NCBI GenBank assembly: GCA_948567375.1
Contig: OX419755.1
Span: 3,601,001 to 3,665,000 of the forward strand
DNA length: 64,000 nt
From: Lunularia cruciata
Lineage: Eukaryota > Streptophyta > Marchantiopsida > Lunulariales > Lunulariaceae
Direction: 5' to 3'
How positions within the stretch are numbered: the stretch's first letter is position 1; each line of letters begins with the position of its first letter. Under the pieces are notes generated by a model. The model saw only the letters and a list, made by a program, of their open reading frames with translations, was not told the DNA's origin and ran no database searches. This document shows positions 37,930-50,281 of this stretch, piece after piece. Both the position numbers and the translations under genes were made by a program.

Positions 37930-38430
37930 ATTCTTCGATGATCTTTCCCCGCTCTCCTTAATAGTTTAGAATTCAGCATCGGGTAACTTTGCTATGTTTC
38001 GCTTGTTTTCTGTACTTATCGATGTTTCTTTTCAGGTGTTAACAAGATATGTCTCGAGTCCATTCCATTCTCCTGCTCACGACTATACGTTCTTCCTTTG
38101 CTCGTGATTCTGCAAATCGATTTATTCTGTTTATTCTTATTCCTGCCAGTTTGCAGAACTCTTAACTCTGTTCCTGCTTTGAGCGGCACTTTAGGGAGCA
38201 ACGGAGTTTGCCTTGGGACTCATGAGCTTTCGAACAGAATTTCAGCACGAGGGGTTCTGCCATTCACTCAGCTACTTCGGCCGTTGGAGACTGATGAAGT
38301 CGGAGTGCTTTCGTGGAGGTTTATCATGACCGCCTAATGCTTCCTTGTATTTTTTAGTTGCTGTAGGATTCATGCGTTCATAGTTCATGTTACGATATTC
38401 TATATCTAATCCTCTAACGCTTTGCTCTGC
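37930..38430 (+). repeat. Dispersed repeat family B, copy 1
   Basis: Its core at about 38178-38335 reads GAGCGGCACTTTAGGGAGCA, GTTTGCCTTGGGACTCATGAG, GAGGGGTTCTGCCATT, CTCAGCTACTTCGGC, GATGAAGTCGG and CGTGGAGGTTTATCATG. The same words in the same order occur on the minus strand at 40420-40683 and 52560-53080. The flanks can also be followed to about 37930 and 38430 against the 52-kb copy (ATATGTCTCGAG...; TTCTATATC...CTTTGCTCT). No conserved open frame is visible. The ORF at 38098-38337 crosses it but is not kept in the other copies. Confidence 0.7.
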
Positions 38431-38500
38431 ATCCCCCAAACGCTGTCCAGAGATCGGCTTCTACTCTCATTTCCTCACACCCTGTCCTCTTGTAGGTGAT

Positions 38501-38598
38501 CGATTACCTGATGTATAAAATATCTTGACATGCATGTTCCCGATTACACGATGCTTAAAATATCTTGACATGCATGTTTCCGATTACACGATGCTTAC
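38501..38598 (+). repeat. 40-bp tandem repeat, 2.5 units
   Basis: Exact 40-bp period: units begin CGATTAC at 38501, 38541 and 38581 (partial). Each contains TAAAATATCTTGACATGCATG. The array sits immediately after family B copy 1. Confidence 0.9.
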
Positions 38599-38640
38599 TT
38601 GTTCTATATATGTGTTGCTCTCGATATGTAGCCATTGTAC

Positions 38641-38865
38641 CTTTACTTCAATTCACCTTTGATTTTGTAAATTCACTTAATTTCCTTTATGGATTAATAG
38701 TCATCTCGATTGCCCATATCATGTCAAGATTTCATACGCATTTTATATTTACATTTTCTTATGGATTTGGTGCTATTTTACTTTTACTTCAGTTCACTTT
38801 CGATTTGTCAAATCCCCTTAATCTCCCCTATGGACTTAATACTCATTCGATTTCCGCATATTATG
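38641..38865 (+). repeat. Imperfect direct repeat of about 84 bp, offset 141 bp
   Basis: CTTTACTTCAATTCACCTTT...TTCCTTTATGGA at 38641-38724 recurs as CTTTTACTTCAGTTCACTTT...CTCCCCTATGGA at 38782-38865, followed in both by related ATTCGATT and CATAT-ATG words. Confidence 0.6.
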
Positions 38866-38973
38866 TTTACTCTTTCATATACGATAATTCTCATATATCC
38901 AATATAATTTTAGAACATATCCGATCTCATGTATCCAATAGTATGTTTACAGTTCATTTGCATTTTATATACA

Positions 38974-39035
38974 TTTAATAATTTCTGGATCCCCCCTTCA
39001 TCGAACGGGTTTCTGTTCCCATCTCCTCATATCCA
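38974..39035 (+). repeat. Short dispersed repeat (family C), copy 2
   Basis: TTCTGGATCCCCCCTTCATC, CGAACGGG and a following TCTGTTCCCATCTCCTCATAT stretch are related to 2035-2097 in the MTHFR intron. Confidence 0.5.
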
Positions 39036-40419
39036 GTTTTCACATTCCAAAAAAATCTCACCAAGATTTCACAAAACTACTTAATGACTTTAAGACGTTT
39101 TGCCGGGTAGACTTGCGCAAGTCCCATATGTTCCACAATTATGCAGAAAGAAAATTGACTTGGTGTAGTCAATTCAGAGAAAAAGACTTGGACAAACAAA
39201 CATATATGAAATCTTCCGACTGTTGATACGGGAGCTCCTTAATAAGCGAAGGGACCACACATTTCATTTGATCGATATAGAAGAAAGAAAATCACAACTT
39301 TTGCAGCCAACAAACCGACTGTGCGAAGAAAAGGCGAACTCATCAGAGAACATGTCATCAATATTACCAGTTGGTCAATCCATCGACAAAGCAGGAAACA
39401 AGACAAACAGACACTCAACATGAGAAGATGCCAATATAACTGGGCGAGAACCTACATCGTGGGAAAATCGATAGACACTAATTTACATAATGCTGGCAAT
39501 TAACATGTAAATGATACAAAGGGACAAGTGACATTGTAGCCCCTCCTCTTGACTCATTCTTGTTAACAGATCAATATGTTACCCCAATTAAATTTTCCAA
39601 CTGACAATCTACAACTCAACCTATCTATCTATCTGACAAGGGACGCACGGATAGCTCCCCTCATTGTAATGGGGCATGGGGGTCTTAGTACTGAGTTTCT
39701 ATGCTTGGTCTCTTACACAAAGCGGGCATCCATGTACCTCTTGTGATCTAGAGCTGTACAATCATGAGTAGGTAGCACAGAACTGATTATGTCTAGTGTG
39801 GATATAATACCTTACTATGTAGCCTAAGTTACAGATATAGAAACACGACTTCTAAATACACTAATTGAATGTAATATATATATATATGTATAAATAAGCT
39901 TGATGAAATCGGAAAGAATAAAGAACAAAGAAGAAAGAAGAATTCTACAGTGTGGTTCTCCTAGGCAGTGAACCTCGTCGCCTCCTGGTGGCATAATTCT
40001 TGAAAAGTTGATCACTGCACCAAACAGAAACTTTAGAGTAAAATCAAGCAGAAGATATATTACCTAATGAAATATAGAACCCGTTGTAAAACAAACCCGG
40101 TTCCATACCCATGTCTGACTCTTAACTCTTGATAATAAAACCTATGAAGTGCATAGAGAGGCAAGTATGTGTAAAGCTGCACTCAGGGTTAGCCGAACAT
40201 TTACTATGCATAGATGGTAAAAAGTTGAGAGCGCTTGCAACGTTTCCTAAGTCTGCGCAATCGAAGAAATGCACCTATGAAAACGAAAAATGCAGAGATT
40301 CAGGAAGAATATGCCAAGAATAAGTTAGTGCACAAGAAAAACTCCAATCTCATAAAAGTTATGAGATTGTCCTCTGGAGCGAGTGTATGAAGACTGGGAT
40401 TTACCCCTGCATGCTCTAT
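39036..40419. other. Convergent intergenic DNA between PRISE and BRCT genes
   Basis: AT-rich DNA with ORFs under 70 codons (39223-39423, 39321-39503, 40129-40323). A CTATCTATCTATCT run lies at about 39624 and a TATATATAT run near 39875. No gene or RNA is recognised. Confidence 0.4.
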
Positions 40420-40683
40420 GTCATCACGAGTCGTTCAACACTTCAAAAACACAGAAAGGAAGACTCAGACTTTGCATAGTAAGTCTGGACGAAAACACCC
40501 ACGACTTCGTCAGTGCCGTGCCCGAGTGTCGAGATAGCTGAAAGCAATGTCAGTATTTCCCGTCCCGAATTTCTCTTCATTTGCTCATGAGTGCCAGGTA
40601 AACTCGGGTCTTCTTAGAAGTGCCGCTCGACTAAGACAAAATGAGGACATGGAGGCCAGATTTAGCTGTAACCACCATTGACA
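40420..40683 (-). repeat. Dispersed repeat family B, copy 2, at the 3' end of the BRCT gene
   Basis: On the minus strand it reads GAGCGGCACTTCTAAGAAGA, GAGTTTACCTGGCACTCATGAG, TCTCGACACTCGGGC, GACGAAGTCGTGGGTGTTTTCG and CTTACTATG, matching copy 1. It starts right after the BRCT stop codon, so it probably forms that gene's 3' UTR. Many CpGs are kept, more than in the 52-kb copy. Confidence 0.65.
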
Positions 40684-43600
40684 TCATAGAATTTCAAAGA
40701 GCAGAAGATATAGTGCAAGCAAAGCAATACCATCCAGTTTACGAATTCCCTGAGTAGTGCCAGATATTGGGTGGAAGACATACTTTGAGAAGTCAAGATT
40801 ATGACACATAACACCACTGAGTAGAAGCTCTGGCGTAAACACTTTTGCACCTGCAGAGGTATACACAACACCGCTTCAAAACTCATCCAACAACCTTGCC
40901 AGATGCGCAACTTCTTCTGTCAACATAGGCATGTAAGGTAACCTGTGGCAAAAAACCTATAATTGCATGTGGACCGTGAAAAGAAGTGGTCAAAGAAAGT
41001 TCATCTAAACAAGCCTTTGAGGTGCGGCAAAGTAGCAGCTGTTGGATCGAAACAACGGACAATAAATGAAGGCCCACCTTGCTCAAGAAGAGGACTGCAC
41101 ATGTCAAACTCTTCTTCAGAGGACAGGACAAGACAAAACTCTGATTCCTTCTCGCCATCAGGTGCTGGACCAACATACTCATGAACAATCTGTAGCAGAA
41201 GTACCAACGGTCACAAGGGAGATACGAGAGAAAACACAAGTATAGACACAACGACCACTCTGATTGTCACATATCTAAAAAGTTCAAACTTTGCTGAATG
41301 AGGGTTAAGAAGATAAACCTGTCCTCCTGCTGCCTTGACAATTCTTGCCAGTGCTTCTGGCCCAGGCGATGTCCCAGGTGTAATGTACACTCTTATGTCC
41401 TGCAAATAACCAAAAATCGATGAGAGCTGTTTCCTCGATGAAGCCCATGTTTGACAAAATACCTACTTAGAGGAGTCGAGAGCTTCCTAGGGTCTTCCTT
41501 AAGGGGATGAAGCTTGTTGACTATTCTTCAAAATCACTTAAATCCATGATCTCCCTGCTTCCCAGAAGTTCGTATTCGTAGAGCTTGTCTCCCATAAAAG
41601 GTCGGCACATAGTCACCACGGTTACCGATGGGGTCACTAATCTAATGAACGAGCCTGAGCAGGCACCACTCCTGTTCATGGCCATGAAACTATGGAGGAA
41701 ATTCTACTCCGACCATCCACTTCTAGTTTACACAGAAACTGTTCACACACCTGCAAGAGAGGTCTCTGTTGAGCTTCACTTAATGTTGAGAGCATGGAAA
41801 ATCCCATCTCTTCCTCTTTCTTTCTATCTTCTAAAATGTAGGCTTGATAATCAACAAAAGTCTTGGCTTCAAGACAGCTATCAAGCCATGCAGCTGTAAC
41901 AACGGGCTTTCCAGCTGCCATTGCCTCCAGCATGTTCCCTGTTCGTACAAATTTCTCAGCAACAAAATGGGTGCATTCAGTGGCTGATGTTGTGACCCTT
42001 CCACCAAGTTTTGCCACAATCTGCCACGAATTCGACACAGGAGAGAACCACACATGAGAATGAACCGCAACACTGAAGTTCTGACGGAGTGTTTCGTAGC
42101 TCAAAAAGCCATAGCTGATTACTCAAGACATATTTTCAGTCATCACCTTTCGTTGCTGTTTGCCGACGTCCTCAGCCAAGCCATGGCTGAAGAGAACGCT
42201 CGTTGTTACAGCATCTCCCTTCCTTCGCTTCGAGGTGTCCTTTGATGAAGTGATACTAGCCTCTTTTGATGAGGTCGGGCTAGTTGTGCTTAGTTCCAAA
42301 ATCAGAGGCTCTAGTTCCTTCCGTTTGCGAGCACTTCTTGGCCCTCCCTTCCCTCGTAACCGCCCATTGATTGGAGGGAAAGCAGGAGGAATGGGCGGAG
42401 GAGACACATCTGTTTGCTCAGCATCAGACATAAACGCCTTGAGCTCAGCAGGAGCTCTAGGCAGCCGCCTACCTCTACCACGCCGAAAACCTGTTTGTGG
42501 AGGTCTTCCTGGGGGCATTTTCTTAATAGACGGCGATGACACGTCCGCGATACTGCGCATTCTTCTTCTCCCAGGAAGAGCTTCATTATCTGATGGGTGT
42601 GTCTCCACACAAGCCGTGCCTTCAATGCTTGTATCCGCAACATCCGTCTCGCAAGGAGAACTCATTCTCTCTTCACCACCCTGCTTGTCTTGATCACTAA
42701 ATGGTAAACAGGCTCTTCTCCTTTTGCCGTTATTGGGACCATCTTCACTGCGACTTCGAGAGCTTCTCAACCCTTTACTAGCTTTCCTGATTTTTGGAGC
42801 AGCTAGGCTATCGTCCCCCTCTGCTTCTGGTTGCATGTGGCTTAGAGAGCGAATTTTCACACCAGGACTATGATTCATTTCTACGTCCTCGTCCTCATCC
42901 TGATCAGTCCCTAGCAGCCTAGCTACGGCTGCATCAGACATATTGAACCTTCTCTTGATCTTGTCCAGATCACTGTCTTTCGAATCCACAATATCTAAGG
43001 ATTCGACTTTTCTTTTCCGCTCCCCAGTAGGGCCATCATTCGCCTCTTCCAGTTCTTCCTGATCCGAACTTTCACGAGTATCAGTTGCACCTTCCTCTTC
43101 TCTGCAAGCAATCTGATGTCTTGCACTCCGACCTCTCCTGACTTCAACATTCTTAGTCGGCACTTGTTCCAAGGGACCCGCCCAACTTACTCTTCTTCCT
43201 TGAGCTTTCCCTCGAGCTGTTCTGAGCCTACCAGGAGGATTCTTCCTCTCTGATTGTGTAATCTGTCTTCCCTGGGTGCGACTTCGACGAGCGACAACTC
43301 TTCGTCTCTCACAACCATCATGGGCCTGTGTTTTCAAGCCTGTTGTTTCATCGTCATTCCGTACGGAATTTAATATCGTAGAAGGAGCCTGATGTCTATC
43401 TAATCCACCACCACCCTCACCGGTTGCTGCAAGGAAGTCACTTCTTAGCATTTCCATGGTTTCTACCGCTCCTAAGGTATCGGGACCCATTTGAATCTCT
43501 TTAACTGAACCCACTTCAACGCTCTCTTCTGCTTCCCTCTCTGGAGAATGATCAGTTGTAGTCACACTGCCTGGGGTTCCAACACTCGCATCCACATCAC

Positions 43601-46600
43601 AATCCATGCAATCATTTTCCTGTAAATCATTGAACTGAACAACAAGATGAAACCTTTGAACATCCTGGTTCCCAGGTTCTAATCTACTTTGTCCTTGTTT
43701 ATCAGGTGCAGTTTCAAGAGTTTGCGGTTGCACAGCATCAAACGCATGATCCTGAGCCTGGTCAACTTGATTGGCGATGCCACAAAAGCTCCTTGAATTG
43801 TTTGGAGAAGAAACACCCGTGGAACCAGTCGGTGTCACGGCTCGATCATTGTGGTCTTCTTGCAAGGGAGTCAACACCTTTGATGAGTTTAGACAGGGTT
43901 TATCCATCACAGACATGACCCCGGCATCACCCTGTTGACCACCGTCACTCTCCTTTACGATATGTAGCACCTCCGCAACACCTACTGCTGCCTTCTCCTC
44001 TCGTATTCCATTCTTGCTTGAGGCAACAGTTTCTTGCAAGCCTTCAAGAGAAGTGCCCCCAGGTAAAGTCATTTTGGCAGTTGTACAAGGTAAGGGTGAA
44101 ATTACTGGAGTTCCCTTCCCTTTGGTTGTGCTTAATTGATCATCTGATTGTTTACCAGATGTGCTTGTCCCGCAACCTCTTTGTACATCAACGAGCTTGA
44201 GTGGTTGATCTGGGACTTTGGACCTTTCTTTGAGTTCTTCCACTCTAGTAACCTTTGAGAGAACTTTGGACCTATTATCACCTACAGTATCTGTATTCCT
44301 ATACTGAGCTACATTCGATATCACTTCTAGTAGAGACTTGTCTAAAGCAGCTGTGCTAGTGGTGCCTTCCGCGTCTTTCGACCCTCTAATGTCGTGTAAG
44401 CCCTTGTACCCAATAGGGTGTCGAGGGGCATCCACCCTATGTACAGTCTGTACACGTCCAGGGTCCTGCAAATTGCCCACCACTGCTGTGCAAGTCAAAT
44501 CTCTTGCCAACCTTCCCTGCTGCTCTATCTTGTTATCCTTCACCGCGAATGAATGCTTCTGCATCATCGCACCTTTTAACCTGTCCGAATTCATCACAGG
44601 TTTAAGGGGTCTTTCAGGTGCCTTTTCCATCTTCTTGTTCCGTAGTCCAAATGCATCTTGTACCTTCTTCACCCCAAAACCAACCTGTTTTGGATGCCCA
44701 GTAGCTACTACAGACTTCGCTGGCCCTTTCAGCGTGTTGGCTTTATTATTCCCAAAGAAGATGCCCGCTTCATCGTGTTGACTATCAACCCAATCGAAGA
44801 CGCCTAGTGGATCGTTCATCCCTGCCTTCGCCTCTGCTACCTGTACTCGAGATTGAAGTGCATTTTTCACAGTAGAAGGACCTCTTGCAGGAACCTTCTC
44901 TTCCTCAAGTTGAAGTTCTTGAGGCAATCCGATTGCATTGAGCCAGACAAGTTTGTCAACCATATTCAACGCCCGCGCTTGAGAATCTTCACCTGGACTT
45001 TGGAAATTAAGGTAGCTTAGCTCACTGCCTCCTGAGAAAACTCCTGACCCAAATGAGCCTCGTCTTTCCAGCCTCTTGTCAGCTTGTGAATCGACTCTGC
45101 AATCAACCGATAGCCAGTCCTGGGATTACAACCGATGTTGGAGTTTGGAGAGGTGTTGTAACCTTTATATCATTCAAGAAACATCTTCACAGCACCAGAA
45201 AACTGGGGCTTCGTCCAGACCCACACAGATTATCCAAGACGCACACAGATTATGACTGAGAAGCTGGAACGGGGACTGCATAAGGATACAGAAACACAAA
45301 CGTGACAACATAGCCTGACAGAGCAAGCCTTTTCACTGCCGACTCATTCCGCGAATGGTTCCTCCTTTAATTAAGTCGAGCTATGAAGGCAACTTCCTTG
45401 AACCTCTCATGTGCAGCCACTGCCCAATGTCCCTATCCAAAATGGCGCAGGTAATGAGTACTTATAGATAGGGCTTGGTGAAAGGTGACGTCTATCGTTT
45501 GGACTAAGTGCAAGTAAACCCCAACATAACCTTCGAAGCTTACGGTTGAAAGACCTTTCACTATTGTAAATGCTTAGATGGAAACTAGTTCCAGAGTCTC
45601 CAAAGTTTCCTACTGGCAATTCTTATTTCTTCTAGGTCAGCATGTCATGGGCCTTCCTTTCTGGGTTTTTCGTCTACTTCCAGAGAGTTCACAATTTACT
45701 TCTTGAGTATTTTCAGCCTTTCCTCCTTTTACTCCCTAAGACCTCTCTGGACCGTGCCTAACATTGTAAGACTGTATTTTTGTCGAATAAAATCTGACCA
45801 ATTTATGATGTATTTGACAATTTTGTACATAGTATGCACCAGGCATGAGGCTTCTACGAGACGACCCGTAGCTGTCAGCGAATCATGGTGGGTATTACGC
45901 ACATAAACTTAGGTCTTAGTGAATTCTACAAAATACAATCAAGTTTATTGGTTATAAAATCTAAGGAGAAGTGGAAGGTCAGAGTATACAGCTGATCGTT
46001 ACTCACGTTCCATCACCATTCCGGCTGTCAAAATTTATCCAAAGACATTCAGAACCATCTTCAGGTTCCCTGACGTTTCATAAGGCTGCAAAAACATCAA
46101 GCCATGATAAACCACGCAAGATATATTTTCTTGTATTCATCACCTCGGAGATAGCATTAGAGAATACTCATGGCTTAGAATGAGATTAAACTTTGGGCAT
46201 AGACTTGTTGCCCGTCACTAACAAGGTTATTACCTCTTAACTGATGTTCATATTTGTTCATGCCATGGGACTACACGTGGCTTAAACGAGGGACAGAATG
46301 AAGTACATATGCTCCAGTTAAGGCTCAGCGGTAGCACGCATGCCCGCTAACTATCACCTACTGCCTTAGAAGACAAAGACGTATCTCTTGCCAACATAGC
46401 TGGTTGAGCCCGAAAGGGAGTAGTTAGCAGAAGAATAGCACTGAGAAAAACATATATCGGGAGCTTATGACTCGAGCAGATATCTAAGAGAAGCTTAAGC
46501 TCCACTCGAGCAGGAAACAAAGGGCAACACGACTTTACTGTGTATATTTGGAGTAATAGGAAAAATCACCGTTTCATGGAACGGGTGTCCAGAACCCACT

Positions 46601-49600
46601 TGGGACCGGCTTTGATGCATACATATGGCTTTATTGTTGTGTTCTTTAAAGAAGCTGAAATCCATCGCAATTGCAAACAAACAATGAACAAACCTCAACG
46701 TTGTCATCAAAATTCATGTGCAAGCAATCCATTCCAAATTAAGAAGGACAATTTTGTGTGTATATTTTGTTTCGGTAATATCATTTATATTGCGCGAGGT
46801 TTTCTCGTCCCATTCATAATTTTGGTGCATGTTTACAGGAGATGGTTCAAGAAGATACAGCAACCATTCATGATAGAGACATGATGTCTTGTACATAGGT
46901 AGCCTTAGAAGTCCACTCAGGATCATCGGAAGACATCTAGCACCATAGTCAAACAGTGAAGAAAGGTTTTCCGGCATATGCATTACCATGTACTTCTTCC
47001 CGAAGGAAAATAAAAATGCACTGCAACTAGTTTTGCACTACTCTAACCTATGGCTTAACCTTGAACGCAGCAGTGTAGAGATTAAAGGAAGTGTGATGCT
47101 TACATGGTGGGTGAATCTGGGATTTTCTTCGTCCCTCCATCTTCATTAAGAGGTGCCGGCGGTCTTTCCACGTTCTCATCCTTCACTAGTCTCAAGACCC
47201 TATCTCCCTGCACCTCATCCCCAAGAAACAGCTTCCTCACTGTATTTAGGTTCTTATCCCCAGTCCTAGTGCTTTCAAGTCCCAACCGAGAGGATCCACG
47301 ATTATCCACGCTCAGGTCTCCTTTATTTTGGTCGGATGCCTTCTCTGATACATCTGTCCTCCCTGCACTTCCAGAGTTCTCACCCCTTTTCTCTGTGTTG
47401 GACCACACAGAAGCAACAGAAGCAGCAGAAGACAAAACTCCTTTCTGAATAGAGAGTCTCGAAGTGGGAGTATTAAAACCGGCAGTCTTTGCTGTTTCCC
47501 AAGGGACATCAGTTCGTTGTTCATCAACTGTATTTCTCTCGAGTTCATGTACCTCCTCACTTTGAGAACCATGAGGTGTATGACGATATCTGGCTGAACT
47601 GGAACAGGAGGATACACGGAGTGCTGAAGCCCGTAAGGATGCAGTTCGTATTGATCCAGAAGTTCGTGAATATGATATCACTTTCGAAAAACTTCGTGGC
47701 TCTCCTGTCTGTATGCCTTCACTGTTCCTACTGTCAATGGATGTTGCCTCCGGTGTCTGAACGTTTCCAATGTTCCTAGTGTCAATTGGTGTTGTCTGCG
47801 AGGGGCAGGCTAATTCATGCCTGTCAAGAATCCCTACATTTGACCCCCCCTCATCAATTCTTCCAATTATACCTAGATCTTCTACGTTGACTCCTCCCCA
47901 ATCATCATCCATGAGGAGAGTTTCGGGCTCCGGTGATTTGTTGAGATCCTGTTGACAGAAGTTACCTGAGCTGTACGCTGATAATCGACCGCCGTTAATT
48001 TGTGATAACTGGCCAAAGGTACTACCTGCGAATGACCCAGTTTTCAAGGTGAGTTCTGACGAATGCCATGCAATTTCATTGTACCAGCTTACATTGCATC
48101 AGTTGAATACGTATAAACAAGTAATCACCTGTCCATTAGCGACTCCAGTGGATGACCAGCCAAAAGCTGAACAGAAGCCCGTACATACTCAAAGCCCTAG
48201 TTCCATCTCAAAACATCATAAATGCGTGACTACTCAGATAGCAATAATATGAAATGACATAAAGTAATAGGACAAAAAACAATCAGTTGTTTGAGATGCG
48301 GTACCTGTATTGAGATCACGTCCATTGTCCTCTTCCTTTTCTTCTCCTTCTCCTTCGTCTTCTGTGCTTGCATCAGAATCCACTATTTGGAGCCCTCCTA
48401 CTGCAGATTCCCAAACTCTATCATCCTCATTACACCCGTTTCTTTGTCCCACCACCTCTTGCCAGCTTCCTACCATCCTGTGTGCCACGGAGTTCTGCTT
48501 GTTGTGATCCGAATCCCTCAGACCAAGCGGGATACCACTATCCCTGCTCTGCAGAGCAGTACTATTTCCAACTCCAGCTCCACCACTCCCAAACTTCATG
48601 TAATCCCTGGATAAATCAGTTCGCATGCCATGGTTTATGCTGCTAAATACATCCTGTGTTCGTCCTCCAGGATCCTCTCCAGATATGAAAGCGGAACCAT
48701 TTCCAGGTTTTCTCTTGCATGCCAGTTCTGCAAGCCAATGGGAGGTTTTATCTTTGAAGGCGGCACCGAAAGGGCTGAGAGCACTGTCAACTTCATCATC
48801 CTTTCCAGAGCTCGCTCCACTATCGGCATTATCTGCATTGACCAGTTGTGTGTCCTTCGAAGCTTCATCTTCACTAGGTATGATCATGGTACAGTCATCT
48901 CCTATCCCTTTGTGGTCCCGAAAATCATCAAATGAATGTCCATCTATGAGTTGGGTTGCCATCTCCATCGCGTCCAGTTGTTGGGTTCTATCTGGGTCAT
49001 CAACGTTTTCCCCATATCTATTATAGGAATCTACAACGACAACGAGAGCATGTCAGGAGGTGCCGGAAAAACGACGTCTCAGGTAACCTTACAACTTGTT
49101 CCTTACAAGTAACTGTTCAATAACATCTTCTCAAGAGCAACAAGTTCCTTTCTCAAAACCATGTAATTATGTATTTACCTCTAGGAGCACTGAACAACGT
49201 CCGAATGTCTTTGACGTTGGATCGTTTTCATGTATTCATGTATCGTTTTCATTTCAGCAGATCAGTACTACTACCAATACTAGTTACAAACTACAGGCAG
49301 TGTGGTAAATTCACTGTGTACCTGAACTGGAATGTGTTTTAAATGATAGTAATGTTTCTTCTTTTTTAAATTGAATTACAACCGTCAGTCTGAAGCGATA
49401 AAAGACTGCCAAATGATTACAAAATTGACGATGACACTGAGCCAGGGTTATTTAGAACCAAATGCAGTATGCGGGAAAAAAGCTTTCATCCAAATTTACA
49501 TGGATGTAAAGCTTTCCTTCTGCAGAACGACGACCTTCAAGACCACTGATACTCTCATTTAAAATCATGCTGCATAAGTCTCCAGTTCATTCCGTCTAAT

Positions 49601-50281
49601 CTTGATTTTTATGAAGGTAACATGATGCTGTCGAGAAGACTGGAAAGACCTCGCAAAGTTTTGACGTATATATAGACATGGGACGAACAATCCTGCAATC
49701 CAGTTAGGGTTCTATTTCTTCTCGAACTTGGATCTGAACTTCGTTGGTAAGACTAGTCAGCTTCTATCTGCCAGGGAAGGACATCGAAATCATTTTTGTG
49801 AGCTTAATTTAGAATTTAACCTGTTGAAAGAGAGGGACCTATGTATTCAAAAGTGACACAGGCAAGAAACTTAGTTCAATCAGCCTGGACCTAGACGAGC
49901 TAAAGAACTTCGTCTACTCCATCTTGACTGCCTAAAGTATGCGTACTTCGGGAAAACTTTGACCTATTTACTTCCATCAGTGATCCAGCAAAACCAAGCA
50001 CGCCAGCCGATTCAGAAAGCGATAGTAATGAGCCTGTGACGACATACCAAAAGCAGGACGCTTGGAACTTTTTGTTGAGTAAAAACGGTCTGATATTTCA
50101 TTTTGTGTAGCTCTGGATCGGTGCGAGCTGAAAGAGACCTACCTAAAAGTTGCGTGTAAAGAAGCTGGGTTGGCTGATTAGAAGGACTATCTGATCCACT
50201 CGATTCCTCAGAGTCGCTCGACCCGCCACCACCAATATGAGAGGGCGAATACTCGATCAGCTGCGTCTCCGCATCCATCAT
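40684..50281 (-). CDS. Tandem-BRCT DNA damage-response protein (plant MDC1/PTIP-like)
   Basis: A nuclear scaffold by family, expected to bind phosphoproteins at DNA breaks. Exons in transcript order: 50281-50143, 49030-48305, 48055-47104, 45096-42147, 42020-41751, 41399-41319, 41189-41078 and 40850-40684 (stop TGA). All are GT/AG with matching phases; 5397 bp, 1798 residues. ATG 50281 gives MMDAETQLIEYSP; the open frame further upstream has only GTG. The N-terminus is rich in TQ motifs (ETQL, PTQLLYTQLL, RTQQLD, ATQLID, DTQLV). The middle has ASLRASALRVSS, LNTVRKLFLGDE and ELSYLNFQSPGEDSQARAL with GVFDWVDS, matching Arabidopsis At3g21480-type proteins. A basic stretch with AT-hook-like PGRPP and RRGRGRR follows. 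BRCT1 spans ~1571-1660 (FVAEKFVRTGNMLEAMAAG, AAWLDSC) and BRCT2 ~1680-1790 (DIRVYITPGT, GAKVFTPELLLSGVM). The last ~25 residues are hydrophobic and may be mis-spliced in my model. Confidence 0.92.
45097..47103 (-). other. Large intron of the BRCT gene
   Basis: This 2007-bp intron separates the exon ending in ...PDSPT from the exon starting with VDSQADKRLERRG. The ORFs inside it (for example 46540-46884) lack motifs. A GGCTCAGCGGTAGCACGCAT word at 46322 recalls a tRNA A box, but no B box or cloverleaf was found. Confidence 0.6.

Noticed and set aside
42060-42104. Extended start of the exon at 41751-42020
   Set aside because: The frame is open further upstream, but the GTGGCAG acceptor before Ile-Val-Ala-Lys restores the continuous BRCT sequence, so the extension is intron.
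42160-42693. 177-codon plus-strand ORF
   Set aside because: It is antisense to the large BRCT exon and is a frame shadow of it.
46322-46370. tRNA-like A box (GGCTCAGCGGTAGCACGCAT)
   Set aside because: No B box (GGTTCRANNCC) or cloverleaf at the right distance; it may be a chance match or an old SINE scrap.
50042-50142. Later donor (GTATGT, plus positions 50042-50047) for the first BRCT exon
   Set aside because: It would leave a phase that does not fit the acceptor at 49031-49032. The GTAGGT donor at 50142 fits in phase and joins ...TQLL to DSYN.
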